From positions 248,001 through 312,000 of the forward strand of contig NC_079271.1 of the NCBI RefSeq assembly GCF_947241705.1: a stretch of DNA of 64,000 nt, read 5' to 3'. The position numbers and the translations under genes are program-made. This DNA comes from Saccharomyces mikatae IFO 1815. Its lineage: Eukaryota; Ascomycota; Saccharomycetes; Saccharomycetales; Saccharomycetaceae. The stretch's first letter is position 1, and each line of letters begins with the position of its first letter. Below are positions 19,192 to 31,000 of the stretch, one piece after another. Below the pieces are notes generated by a model that saw only the letters and a list, made by a program, of their open reading frames with translations, was not told where the DNA came from and made no database searches.

Positions 19192-19988
19192 TCAGTATAT
19201 ATAAGTAGTCCTATAGTATATGATGTTGCGCACTTAAATATTTAAGTTTTTTTTCCACGCTTCAGCCTTTGTTTGTTCCGGAGATATCAACCACACAACG
19301 TAATAGAAACCTTGAAAAAAATAATAATCTTACTAGTTTAGCTTTCAATTGCTTTTAGTAAGTCAAAGAGTTTGTTAGGAACAATAGGTAGATTTATGTT
19401 AAAATCAGCTTCCTGAATAGTTCAGAAAAGGCTCGGCTCTTGGTTACTTTCTTTTGACTCGTCTTTGACTGGTTTTACTTCAAAGAAAGATCAGCTGTTT
19501 CTATAATTAGCTTTCCATCTCTTCCATTTTATTTTTATCTGTAATCTCAAAGTAAATTTTCTTTCTCTTTCAAGGCTTGGCACTCATTACCCGGCGATTA
19601 CAGCGCGGCGCCGTCGAGAGAGCTCAAAGATGATAAGAAGAGGTGAGTATTAGTATACGATAGATTGGCAGCTGTGCCATTGCTGTTGTGATCATTGCCT
19701 CCATGAGAGCAATTTCTACATTTAATAAGCGATAACCCTCTTAAATCACGCTCTTCGAGGGCGTTGCTTCGCTTCGATAAAAAAATGCGGTTTGTGCAGT
19801 GAACGGAGTGGAAAATAGGTGCTTCTTATCGTATACTGTGTTATGCGATTGTTCTTGCGGAAAATGAAGTTTATATAGCCTTGCGTCAGTTACGCTTTAG
19901 TATATAAGACAAGATAATAAAGTGTATATCAAAACGGCTTGGTAATCTGTGACCTGATTTTTATTAAGAACGAACTCGAGTGAGAAAG
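19192..19988. promoter_or_regulatory. Divergent promoter RLM1/YPL088W
   Basis: About 800 bases. It contains a Reb1 site (TTACCCGG, 19587-19594), a CTTAAATATTTAAG palindrome near the RLM1 start (19232-19245), and an exact 11-base inverted repeat, AGTATACGATA (19652-19662) with TATCGTATACT (19827-19837). The inverted repeat flanks a GC-richer patch that includes GCTCTTCGAGGGC. The Reb1 site is consistent with a nucleosome-free region separating the two genes. No RNA gene is seen. Confidence 0.55.
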
Positions 19989-21017
19989 ATGGTTTTAGCC
20001 AAGCAGGTAAGACTGGGCAATTCGGGCCTCAAAATATCACCAATAGTGATAGGATGTATGTCATACGGTTCCAAGAAATGGGCGGACTGGGTCATTGAAG
20101 ACAAGGCTCGGATTTTTAAGATCTTGAAACACTGTTACGATAACGGTCTGCGTACTTTTGATACGGCGGATTTCTATTCTAATGGGTTGAGTGAGAGAAT
20201 AATTAAGGAATTCCTGGAGCTTTACAACATCAAGAGGGAAACAGTAGTCATTATGACCAAAATATTCTTGCCTGTCGATGAAACGCTTGAATTGCATCAC
20301 AATTTCACCATGAATGAAGTCCAAGAATTGGATCTAACCAACCAAAGAGGATTATCCAGAAAGCATATAATTGCTGGTGTGAAGAACTCTGTGGAAAGAT
20401 TGGGCACTTACATAGATCTTTTGCAAATCCATAGATTAGATCAGGATACGCCAATGAAAGAGATTATGAAAGCGTTGAATGACGTTGTAGAGGCTGGCCA
20501 TGTCAGATACATTGGGGCCTCGAGCATGCTGGCAACTGAATTCGCAGAATTGCAGTTCATAGCAGACAAGTACGGCTGGTTTCAGTTCATTTCTTCGCAG
20601 TCTTACTACAACTTACTTAATCGTGAGGATGAACGCGAATTAATTCCTTTTGCCAAAAGACACAATATTGGTCTACTTCCATGGTCTCCTAATGCAAGAG
20701 GTATCTTAACACGTCCTCTAGGCCAGAACACAGACAGGATTAAGAGTGATCCAACTTTTAAATCATTACAATTGGATTCTCTTGAAGAAGACCAAATGGA
20801 AATTATCAACCGTGTAGAAAAATTGTCAAAGGACAAAAATGTGTCGATGGCCATGATCTCCGTTGCTTGGGTTCTACACAAGGGTTGTCACCCCATCGTG
20901 GGCCTGAACTCTACATCAAGAGTGGACGAAGTAATTGCTGCACTACAAATTACTCTAACAGAGAAGGAAATCGAGTACCTTGAAGAGCCCTATAGACCCA
21001 AGAGTCAAAGACGTTAA
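19989..21017 (+). CDS. YPL088W: Putative aryl-alcohol dehydrogenase-type aldo-keto reductase
   Basis: Orthologue of YPL088W, 342 residues from the ATG at 19989. It is an aldo-keto reductase with the catalytic tetrad Asp58, Tyr63, Lys91 and His148 in FDTADFYSNG, MTKIF and LQIHRLD. The TIM-barrel signature GHVRYIGASSM and the NADP-binding C-terminal region are also present. The family reduces aldehydes with NADPH; the physiological substrate of this member is not established. The upstream in-frame GTG is not a likely start. Position beside RLM1 gives no functional hint. Confidence 0.92.
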   Translation: MVLAKQVRLGNSGLKISPIVIGCMSYGSKKWADWVIEDKARIFKILKHCYDNGLRTFDTADFYSNGLSERIIKEFLELYNIKRETVVIMTKIFLPVDETLELHHNFTMNEVQELDLTNQRGLSRKHIIAGVKNSVERLGTYIDLLQIHRLDQDTPMKEIMKALNDVVEAGHVRYIGASSMLATEFAELQFIADKYGWFQFISSQSYYNLLNREDERELIPFAKRHNIGLLPWSPNARGILTRPLGQNTDRIKSDPTFKSLQLDSLEEDQMEIINRVEKLSKDKNVSMAMISVAWVLHKGCHPIVGLNSTSRVDEVIAALQITLTEKEIEYLEEPYRPKSQRR

Positions 21018-21466
21018 AGAAGAAATTTTTAAGAAGTTCATATATAGGTAGTAGACTAAATAATATGAATCATTGTTAAAATTATCCACTGAGCGATCTG
21101 TGCCAGCAATATTAGCCATCCGGCTCATAATATGTTTTGTCCCTTTTTTAAATCCCTCGTTCCCGGGAAGTGGCATAATATGACCGATAGCGTGCGCCAA
21201 CTTGCAGAATCAGGGGATTAGATTTCCTGAAAGTAACTTAACTATCAGTTCCTTTTTATAGTGCTATAATGACAGGTGTGCCTTTTCTATCTCGCTCGAT
21301 TTCTTTCTATTGCCTATTTCTATATTGTATATTTGTTAGTAGTGAAACAAGTAAGACATAACTATCTGATTTATCTACACTGCCCACCATTTTCTAGTTC
21401 AAGAATTCTAGCAAATAGATATATCACATAAGCTGGTGAACTTCAGAACAAAAAAAGAAAAAACAC
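21018..21466. other. Intergenic: YPL088W 3' end and YDC1 promoter
   Basis: 449 bases. A 10-base palindrome TTCCCGGGAA (21160-21169) sits between two copies of CATAATATG (21126-21134 and 21174-21182). A TATATAG-like stretch follows the YPL088W stop. I cannot assign a factor to the palindrome. No RNA gene is seen. Confidence 0.45.
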
Positions 21467-22420
21467 ATGCTATTCAGCTGGCCTTACCCAGATGCTCCAA
21501 TTGAAGGTTATTGGGGCAAACCTACCTCTCTGATCGACTGGTGTGAGGAAAATTATGTTGTATCCCCCTATATTGCAGAATGGTCAAATACTATAACTAA
21601 CAGTATATTCTTAATGACTGCCTTCTATTCTACATACAGCGCTTGGCGCAATAAATTGGAAACAAGATACGTATTGATAGGAATGGGTTTTTCGTTAGTT
21701 GGTATTGGTTCGTGGCTATTTCATATGACTTTACAATACCGTTACCAACTATTGGACGAATTGCCAATGCTTTATGCAACTATCATTCCTTCGTGGAGTA
21801 TTTTTGCAGAAACTCAAGAAATCTTGATTAGGGATGAGAAGAAAAGAAAGGAAAGCTCATTTAGAATTCAAATGGTTATTTCCTTTATCATGTGTGGTAT
21901 AGTCACTGCATTGACCTGGATTTACGTTGTCGTGCAAAAACCTGCGATTTTCCAGGTTCTTTATGGTATTTTGACCCTTATGGTGGTGTTTCTGTCTGGA
22001 TGGCTAACGTATAACCATGTCCATGACCCAGTTGCAAAGAAGAATCTTTTCATTACTATGGTTATGGGCATGGTGCCCTTTGCTATTGGGTTCATTTGTT
22101 GGCAATTAGACATTCACTTGTGTTCTTTCTGGATCTATATCAGAAGAACATATTTGGCTTTACCAATGGGTGTGTTTCTGGAGCTGCATGCTTGGTGGCA
22201 TCTTTTGACCGGTACTGGTGTCTACATCTTTGTCGTTTATTTGCAATATTTAAGGATTTTAACTCATGGAAATCCGGATGACTTTATATTCATATGGAGA
22301 TGGAGGTTCTTCCCTGAGTTGGTGAGAAAGGGTTTACCGATTGGTACCTCTTATTCTATGGAGTATCTGGGACCAACTGTAAATGCACAAGCAGATAACG
22401 AATCCAAAAAGAACAACTAA
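21467..22420 (+). CDS. YDC1: Ydc1, alkaline dihydroceramidase
   Basis: Orthologue of YPL087W, 317 residues. It hydrolyses dihydroceramide in the ER to dihydrosphingosine and fatty acid. It belongs to the alkaline ceramidase (CREST-like) membrane family, with about seven hydrophobic segments. The zinc-site histidines expected from the ACER family are His86 ([10 protein letters not shown]), His241 and His245 (ELHAWWHLL), and the LLDELPMLY motif follows His86. Ypc1 is the paralogue in S. cerevisiae. The short N-terminus ([20 protein letters not shown]) is the conserved family start. It is convergent with ELP3. Confidence 0.95.
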   Translation: MLFSWPYPDAPIEGYWGKPTSLIDWCEENYVVSPYIAEWSNTITNSIFLMTAFYSTYSAWRNKLETRYVLIGMGFSLVGIGSWLFHMTLQYRYQLLDELPMLYATIIPSWSIFAETQEILIRDEKKRKESSFRIQMVISFIMCGIVTALTWIYVVVQKPAIFQVLYGILTLMVVFLSGWLTYNHVHDPVAKKNLFITMVMGMVPFAIGFICWQLDIHLCSFWIYIRRTYLALPMGVFLELHAWWHLLTGTGVYIFVVYLQYLRILTHGNPDDFIFIWRWRFFPELVRKGLPIGTSYSMEYLGPTVNAQADNESKKNN

Positions 22421-22726
22421 GAAATGATCTTGAAAAAATTTATGTATACGTATGTGTGTCTATATGTATATAAGATTGTGCACGTGCAATTAGTCCATTG
22501 TGTATATTTGTATATAGTTACGTGATTAACTTTGTTGCCCTATTTTGTCTCTTCTTTTTTATTCATTGATTGAACTGATCAAAGTTTATGTTTCTCTCAC
22601 CGGAGATACTTTTCTTTCGGAAAACATACGGAATGTTTGCTTCCAGTATAAATACATACATACTTAAATAATATTCAACAATGGCCTGGAACTTAGGGCA
22701 ATGGCAGGTAAAAGCTTCACCTGCTC
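22421..22726. other. Convergent intergenic region YDC1/ELP3
   Basis: 306 AT-rich bases with TATGTATA-type transcript-end signals after YDC1. GTTTATGTTTC near 22584 is close to an ARS consensus but mismatched at both ends. Nothing else is recognised. Confidence 0.45.
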
Positions 22727-24400
22727 TTAAATTTTCTTCGACATGTACGGACCATCTAGTTCATAGCCCAACTTACCATAGTAGTTTCTTACACCAACAC
22801 CAGAAATAACGGAGATTTTCTCTGAACCATGCTCTTCTTTAGAAATCCTTTCTGCTTCTTCCATTAATAGGGTCCCAAACCCTTGATGCTGGAACTTACG
22901 TGGGTCTCTTGAGTGAAGGGGGACCACAGAACCATAAACATGCAGTTCTCTAACAATTGAAGTACGTTGAGCGGTGAACTCTTTCCTATAAGTATATTTC
23001 TTGGAAGCTTTTCTTAATCTAAGCAAACCAATTAGTATATCTTTTTTTGGATCTTCGTATGATAAAAAGGTTTCCCAACCACCATTTGCGTAGTAATCTC
23101 TTCTAATTAGTTCTACTTGGTCTGGTTGAACTTTATGATGCACTTCCTGTATACCTACTTCCCTAGTACGAACATCTCTACAAGTTGTACCCAAATCCTT
23201 CATTCTAGCTAATGCCAGTTCTCTCAAATTGCCGTTATCGACACCTGAAGTAACTAGAGGCATCGGAATATCTCTTTGCACACGGTATATTCTGGTCCAT
23301 GGGGGTACTAATGCGAGAATTCTGGCAACTAAATCCACTAAAGCGTTGGCACTGTACGACTTATACCTTCCCGTTTTCCAAAGTTCATATAGACCTGTAC
23401 CTCTGATCACTAGTGTTGGATAAATTTTCAACCCATCGGTTCTGAAGTCTGGATTCTCAAAGTACTCTTTAAACTGCTCAATATCTCTCTCCATTCCAAC
23501 ATTTGGTAAATCTGGCATCATGTGAGAAACAACTTTATAACCAGCATCTTTAGACACAGCAAAAGTTTCACAAACAGATCTAACAGTGTGCCCTCTATTA
23601 GTATCACGAGCAACGTCTTCATACAAAGACTGAACACCAATTTCCAGTCTGGTACATCCATATTTTAACATGTCATCTAAATGTGTTTGCGTACAATAAT
23701 CAGGTCTAGTTTCAATAGTTATACCAACACATTTTGTTAAACTTTGTTGCGAATAAAGGATAGCTTCATCGATATTATTACCGTTGAACCCAGAAAGTGC
23801 ATTGTGCAATTTGACAATGAATTCTTCACGATATTCTTTTGGTAATGACATAAATGTACCTCCCATAAGAACATACTCCACTTTATCAATAGAATGACCT
23901 AACTGTTTTAGTTGTTCTACTCTACCACGCGCTTGTTCATAAGGATCATAACGAGCTCTGATGGCCCTCATTGAAGTTGGTTCATAGCCTGTATAAGATT
24001 GCGTAGAATATTCGAAATCCGAATCTGGACCTCCCGGGCAATAAACGCAAATATTACCTGTGTACGCGATGTGGGGACAACGATGTGGCTTACACATAAC
24101 AGCTACAACTGCAATACCTGACGCTGTTCTAACTGGCTTAGCCTTCAATTTAGGCAATAAGTATTTTTTATATTGATCTGGTATAGAATTAATAATATCG
24201 GTTAACCTTGGTTGTTGTTTTAGTTTGTATTTTTTTGAGTATTTAGTAATCAAGCCATTCAAATTAATCTCTCTCGTTGTTCCTGAGGTCAAGGAATCTG
24301 TTAACTCTAGTGTAATATCAGCACAACATTGTATGAATCTTTCCTTTTCAGGAGCTAACTTCTTCTTATTGGTTTTCGGACCCTTTCCATGACGAGCCAT
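22727..24400 (-). CDS. ELP3: Elp3, catalytic subunit of Elongator (tRNA wobble-uridine modification)
   Basis: Orthologue of YPL086C, 557 residues as in S. cerevisiae. It adds the carboxymethyl group that leads to mcm5U/ncm5U at tRNA position 34. The radical-SAM domain shows the iron-sulfur cysteines Cys108, Cys118 and Cys121 ([19 protein letters not shown]). The C-terminal GNAT domain (about 420-557) has [13 protein letters not shown] for acetyl-CoA and the Tyr540-Tyr541 pair ([10 protein letters not shown]). The basic N-terminus binds tRNA. All key residues are present. Confidence 0.97.
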   Translation of the reverse strand: MARHGKGPKTNKKKLAPEKERFIQCCADITLELTDSLTSGTTREINLNGLITKYSKKYKLKQQPRLTDIINSIPDQYKKYLLPKLKAKPVRTASGIAVVAVMCKPHRCPHIAYTGNICVYCPGGPDSDFEYSTQSYTGYEPTSMRAIRARYDPYEQARGRVEQLKQLGHSIDKVEYVLMGGTFMSLPKEYREEFIVKLHNALSGFNGNNIDEAILYSQQSLTKCVGITIETRPDYCTQTHLDDMLKYGCTRLEIGVQSLYEDVARDTNRGHTVRSVCETFAVSKDAGYKVVSHMMPDLPNVGMERDIEQFKEYFENPDFRTDGLKIYPTLVIRGTGLYELWKTGRYKSYSANALVDLVARILALVPPWTRIYRVQRDIPMPLVTSGVDNGNLRELALARMKDLGTTCRDVRTREVGIQEVHHKVQPDQVELIRRDYYANGGWETFLSYEDPKKDILIGLLRLRKASKKYTYRKEFTAQRTSIVRELHVYGSVVPLHSRDPRKFQHQGFGTLLMEEAERISKEEHGSEKISVISGVGVRNYYGKLGYELDGPYMSKKI

Positions 24401-25014
24401 CTTCTCAGACTGTTCTAAGATAGTACTTTATTTTTTTAAGTATCTTATATTCACTTGAATCCTCACACTTAGTTGTTTGAGATGAGCTAACTATTTTTCA
24501 ATTTTTCTGACCGTTTTTTTTTCATGAAAAAGCCAGTAACAGTTAATAGAGAAAGAGGAAAAGATTGAAAAATTATAGAATCATCAGACAGATAAACACG
24601 ACGAGCGCAACAATAGTTTTGAAGACCTGACATTCATTCGAGATCGAAGTTGTCTTCTCTGGAGTTTTGCACCTTTGCTTGCTATCGCACCTATGTATAC
24701 TTCATTATGGAATATTTTCACACCGTTATAAGTGATAACGTCAATCTGATCTATGGTTTCGAATGTCAAGCGACGGTACAAGTGGCATTTTTCATTGTAA
24801 ACTTACGAGCAGAAGAAACATATACGGAGGGTGTTAATAAGAAGAGTGCCCAGGTTTTTTTGTTGTTGTTCGATATTTGCAGTTTCTCCTGTTCAAGAAC
24901 TTGAGAGCAATCGTTAACGACGTTCCTTTTCCTTAGTGGTAACTAACTGATCGTAATCAGGGAAAACGTTGTGCTTACCATTTTGTATAGCTTTCATTAA
25001 ATAACGTGTTAAGA
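24401..25014. promoter_or_regulatory. Divergent promoter ELP3/SEC16
   Basis: 614 bases between two start codons. T-tracts near 24430 and 24505 and a small inverted repeat CGTTAT/ATAACG (24724-24729 and 24735-24740) are visible. I see no named site with confidence and no RNA gene. A short frame through 24650-24904 has no coding character. Confidence 0.4.
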
Positions 25015-28000
25015 ATGACATCTGAAGCCAAGAAAAGAAAAAATCAAAAGAAGAAGCTAAGGCAAAGACAAAAGAAAGCTGCCGAAAAAGCCGCCAGTCA
25101 CAATGAACAACCACTTGAATCGCCAGAAAGTACGATTAGCATCAGTTTCAACAATAACTCGTTGAGTAGAACAGAATCTGATATCACTCCAGAGTCCGAC
25201 GCTCTCCCCGTCTCATCATCTACCAACATCTCTTCAGGTAATGACATACAACTACAAGCACCTGATACTCAAGAGTTTCATAACGAACTTTGTAACGAAT
25301 CTAGCCAACATGATATCGTGGCGGACAGAAGCGATTTTTCGAAAAACTTAATGATTGAAAATAACTCCTTTAGCCTCCAAACAAAATTAAATGGATCTCA
25401 AGAAGACGGTAAAACTGCCTCTGATATTCCTTCTAGTGAACCATCACCCAATGCAATCACTGTGGAACCCAACGATAATAACGAAAATGCCCGAAAAGCT
25501 GCTGCTATATTCGCTGTTAACGAGGATGTTTCCAGTGATAAAGAGTGTGGAAATTATGACAGTGTAATAATATCATCAAATGATGGTACCAATTCTCACA
25601 ATAACCATCCTCTCTCTTCCAGTGGCAGTCTCCTTTCTCCGGAATTACCTTCTGATGATGCATCAAGTTACAACATCTCCTTAGGTACAACGGATGATGA
25701 CAAAAGTGACGGCTGCCATTACAATGATAAGAATATAAATTTAAATTTAGGTAATGCGTCTTCCCAAGAACATTCAAGGAAAGAAAGTGCGCCATTGAAA
25801 ATGGAAACACAAGAACCAACTGAAGAGAGAATGCAAAACATGGCTCACAAAGAAAATACTAACGACTTATATGTATCTGATACGGAGGCATCCGTAAATG
25901 TAATGAAATGCTCCGATGATGATGCTTCTAAACTTTTTCAAGATGACAACAGTAATCAAAAACTTCCATGGGAGGAAGATGCAGAAAGACCACTTTTTAA
26001 CGAGAGCATAGACGAATCTGAAGAGCTAGCAGCAGAACTAGAACAAAGTAATGAATTTTATACAGGAAAAGAAAATGCAAACAATTTCGACAGTTCTATG
26101 GTTAGTGCCGACCGGAAGTCAAGTTCTGAAGAGAACCTAGAAGAAATCTCTCAAGAACACAACAAACAGGAAATTGACGGTCATGCTGGGAAGAATATCG
26201 AGACTGAAAACTTTACAGAGAAAAAGGACATCAAATCGCCATCATCTGCTGAAGTTGGTATTCTAGAAACCGGTAATGATATTCAAGATGAAACTGATAG
26301 TTTGTTTGCACAGGATAGCGAAGAATTAGGCGAAGCCTTACCCTGGGAATCCGGTGGCAAAAATGCTGATGTAACAAGTGAAAGTAAAAAAAGCGATGAA
26401 GATCTGTTTGCTGCTGATGAAAACAATGAAAAGCTTCCTTGGGAAATTTCTGAGGACCAAACCTCATCGGGAAACACCAAAAACAGTACACAAACAAGTA
26501 CTGAGAAAGTTGCTGAGCAGAAATTTTCATTTTTAGAGGACGACGACGATCTTTTGGATGATGACAGCTTTTTGGCATCTTCTGAGGAAGAAGAAGCAAC
26601 CATTGATACTAATACTACAGAGATTTTGAGTTCAAAACCAGTTGAAGAAAAGAAGGCCTCGAGGTATGAACCTGTAGTCGAACATAAGACAAGAATGCAT
26701 CAAGAACAAGCTCAATTCACTAATACTGCTGGGATTGTTACACCACAGCAGTTCCACGGTTTGGCTAAGAATGCATCAAATGTGGCTAGTCAACAGGTTA
26801 ATGTGCCAAGTACGGTGGGTCCTAAGCCTCCCGTTATTAAGGACAGTAATTCTATTATTAAAATCAATGAGGAGAAGAAAAAATCAGATGCTTATGATTT
26901 CCCATTAGAAATTATTTCTGAAAGTTCTAAGAAGGGACACGCAAAGCCAGTTGCTGTCCCAACCCAAAGATTTGGTTCAGGGAACTCTTTCAGTTCTTTG
27001 GAAAAACCAATTCCGCAGAGCAGAAAAGGATCTAGCAATTCAAATAGACCACCTGTTGTCCCATTGGGGGCACAGATGTCCCGGCCTTCCAGAACTAACT
27101 CAACTGTCTCGCAGACACCTCTTAATTACGCTTTTCCCAATCCATATAAAATTCAGCAACCACAACAGTCTTCTATTCAACAAGGTATACCTTTATTAAA
27201 TGCAAACATACCGCCACCAACCTTACAATTAGATACAAATTCTTCTGCTCCTCCAATCCGTGCAAGAGGAATCAGCAATGCCTCCGTAGGAAGTACAACA
27301 TCTTTTGGTGCTAGACGTCCAACACAATATGGTATTAATAATGGGCAGTCTCCGGTTTCACCATATGGACATCCCACTATAAATTTGCCAACAGCAAACA
27401 AGTATGCACCAATTTCACCCACGGTACAACAGGGACAGTATCCGTCAATTTCACAGAATCTTGCTGCTCCAGTCGTAAATAATCACAATTTCGTTAAGAC
27501 CCATAGAGGCCATACAAGCTCTATTAGTTCGTATACACCAAACCAGAATGAACATGCATCTAGATATGCACCCAATAACCAACAGTCTTATCAAGTACCA
27601 CAAGCCTCACAACCTGTTCCTCCTACGGCTGCACATTCAAACTTTCAAACCCAGCTTCGAAATTCCTATGTAGCGCCTATGGTACCTAGTGGTCAAATTG
27701 CAGCAAGTATTCAACCTCATATGAACATTCAAGCACCTGTAGATGTTTTACCTTTAATGCCCGTACAAAATTCTACAAACTTACAACCCCGTGCAATCAA
27801 CGTAGTACCTGCAAATTCTCTCCCCCTTGCAAATGCACCACTATCTGGGAACATTTTTCCAGAAAGTGTTTCGCAACAAAGTGCCAATAGCGTTGCACCA
27901 TTGCAACGGAAAAAACACTCTATGCAACTAGACAACGGGGCTTTACTAAATCGTCAGTTTCCAATCTTCCATTGGAGTTCTTCTAATAAGGTTGTATATA

Positions 28001-31000
28001 CGGTTCCATCCATCCCTGATCAATCGCATTACATGATTTCATCTAACCTTGTACAGGATATTAGGGTGGTGTCAGTTGATCAGATAATCAAACCAAACGA
28101 TATGCTAAAAAGCTTCCCGGGTCCTTTGAGTAGTGCCAAATTAAAGAAAAAAGATTTAATCAAATGGATGGAAACAACAATCAAGGCAATATCCGCAAAT
28201 GATTCATCTGCTGATATGACTATATGGAAACTATTAGAAATGAAACTTTCGGATAAAATTAGTTGGGAAAATATTTCAAAGCTATTATACAATTCTGATG
28301 AGCTTTTGATGTATTTATCCCAACCTTTCCCAAACACTGAAATAATCCCAAATGCCTATAGACTGGATATAAACTGCCAAATGAGAATTTTGGCATTCTT
28401 GCAAACGGGAAATCACGATGAAGCTCTTCGTTTGGCTTTGGGCAGAAGGGATTATGCCATCGCGTTATTGATTGGAAGTTTGATGGGTAAGGACAAATGG
28501 TCAGAGGTAATCCAAGAATATTTATACGAAGAGTTTACGGCGGGACCAAACGATCAAAAGGTATTGGCGAATTTTCTCTTCCTTATCTTTCAAGTATTCG
28601 TTGGTAACTCCAAAATGACTTTAAAGAATTTCTATTCCAATGAAGAGGCTAGTCAATGGGCACTGACAAATTGGAAGAGCATCGTTGCAGCTGTTCTCAT
28701 TAATATCCCAGAAAATGTTGAGGAACCACTATCTATACCACCTGTTGTACTCGAATTTTTGATAGAGTTTGGTATCTTTCTCACCAAAAAGGGTTTAACA
28801 GTGGCAGCCAGTACATTGTTTATCATCGGCAATGTACCACTTTCTAATGAGCCAGTAATGGCAGATTCAGATGTTATATTTGAAAGTATTGGAAACGTAA
28901 ATACCTTTGAAGGCGTTTTATGGGGTGAAATCTACGAGTATATTTTCTCATGTGACTCTAAATTCAAAGTATTTCCATCTATTTTGCCACAAAAAGTATT
29001 TCATGCGTCTCTTTTACAGGAGCAGGGTTTGACAAATCTAGCTACAAAGTATACCGATTACCTTGGCTCCTCAATTAGAAAACTGCCCAGAAAAAACGCT
29101 TTAACGATAAACCTGACTCGCGAATTAAGTGAGGTGGTTACTAGACTTTCCGAGTCCAATACAGGGTGGCTTGCAAAACCTAAACTAAGCAGCGTTTGGG
29201 GTCAGCTAGATAAATCCTTCAATAAGTATATTGGTGGGGATGATGTTGATGCACTCAGTAAAAAAAATGAAAAGAAGAAAGTTTTTGATGGATTCACGCC
29301 AGGATCTTCTGCCAATTCATCAACCGTAGACCTTACTCAAACATTTACACCTTTCCAAGCTCAAGTCACTTCGCAGAGCTATGTAGACACGACAGCTCTT
29401 TTGCATAACACTCACAACGCACCAATAAACAGTGTGCTGCATTCAAAGCCTTCTCATGTGTCCAAAAACTTGGCTGAAGCAAGTTTACCGTATACTCATA
29501 GGGTTGGTGATAGTTTACAAGGGTCTCCTCAGCGTATTCAGAATACACAGTACGCCACCGTTGATCCTCAAATGACTTCTTTGAGAAGGGTTAGAACAGA
29601 TCAACATGCAAGCGAGATGACTTCAAAGAGTCAGCAAAAACTAGACAAAAAACCTACGCCTCATGCTCCTCAGTCTGGACAAAACTATAGCATCCCAATG
29701 GAAAAATCAAACTCAAATGCACCATCTCTATTTGCTGACTTTACAGCTCCGCCTAAATTCGGAAGAATGCCTTCTAATTACATGTCTAGTCCCGATTTAG
29801 TTAGAAGGGAGTCCATCATATCTACAGGATCTGATTTTCTCCCTCCTCCTAAAGTTGGAGGATTTATGAAAACAAACTCCTCACAAGGATCACTCATGTA
29901 TTCACCAAGTGTGGAAGCTTTGCCTATCGATCCTATCGTTCCACCAGATCATGAGAAACGATACGATGTTTCTAGCAACAAACATCCCCAAGAGAGCACG
30001 CCCGAACAAGAGTTTCACATACCAGAATGCAATAACAATACAGACCAAAATACATTAAAAGACTTCGCAGAGGTTACAGGTGAAACAATGGATATTGAAG
30101 CATCAGGCCTTGATGATGAAAAGAGCACCAGTCCCATACAGATCAACAACCAGGCTACCTTCCCAGTAAGTCTTAACCAAGATGTAGTTGATGAAGGTCA
30201 ACTAATACTTGAATCTGATGATGGTGTCCGGAATGCAGATGCATCGAAAATAGAAAAAAATCTTTCTGTGAATGAAAATGAAAAAAGTGGCGAGGAGCAG
30301 CCACAATGTGTTCCAAAATCAGTATCATCTGCATATCTACCATCAGCAGATGGCGTATCACTGAAAAACGAACCACCTGCTGAAAAGAAAAGTAATGTTT
30401 CAAAACCAGTACCATCGACATATTTACCATCTGCAGAAAATGCCTTAGCAGAAGATAAACAAATGTCCCAGAAGCAAGATATATCATTGAAAAGTAAACC
30501 AATTTCTCAGGAACAAAATATTTCAGTAAATATTCAAGCTACTGTAGCTACACCTATTGAGCAACACATACTAACCCAGAAACCAAAAAGTACTACCGCC
30601 AACAAAATGCATTATTCACCGTATATGCCTCAAACTGCTGCTGCGAGTGCAAATGGCGATGTACCAACTATTCTAGAAGCGCCACCTACTATATTTGCGG
30701 GAACTCCTCATGTTCAAACGTCCAGCCCGTCACCTTACTCTCCTTTATCCAATAAAACAAATGAAAGCACTTTCGAACCAATGGCCCAATCACATAGCAA
30801 TAGTAATGCTTTAGAAAATAGATTCAATCCAATGAAGAAAGCGGAAGTTGTCGAGAAAGACACGTTTGAACCTACTATTAGAAAGGCTTCAACCAATCAG
30901 TACAGGGCTTTCAAACCGTTAGAATCTGATGCAGGAAAATACAATGATGTTATCGAGGAAGAATCCGATGAAGATGTTATGTCTGCTGATGAGGGGAAGA

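Noticed and set aside
22584-22594. Near-match to the ARS consensus between YDC1 and ELP3
   Set aside because: It is mismatched at both ends, so weaker than the exact match at 45794.
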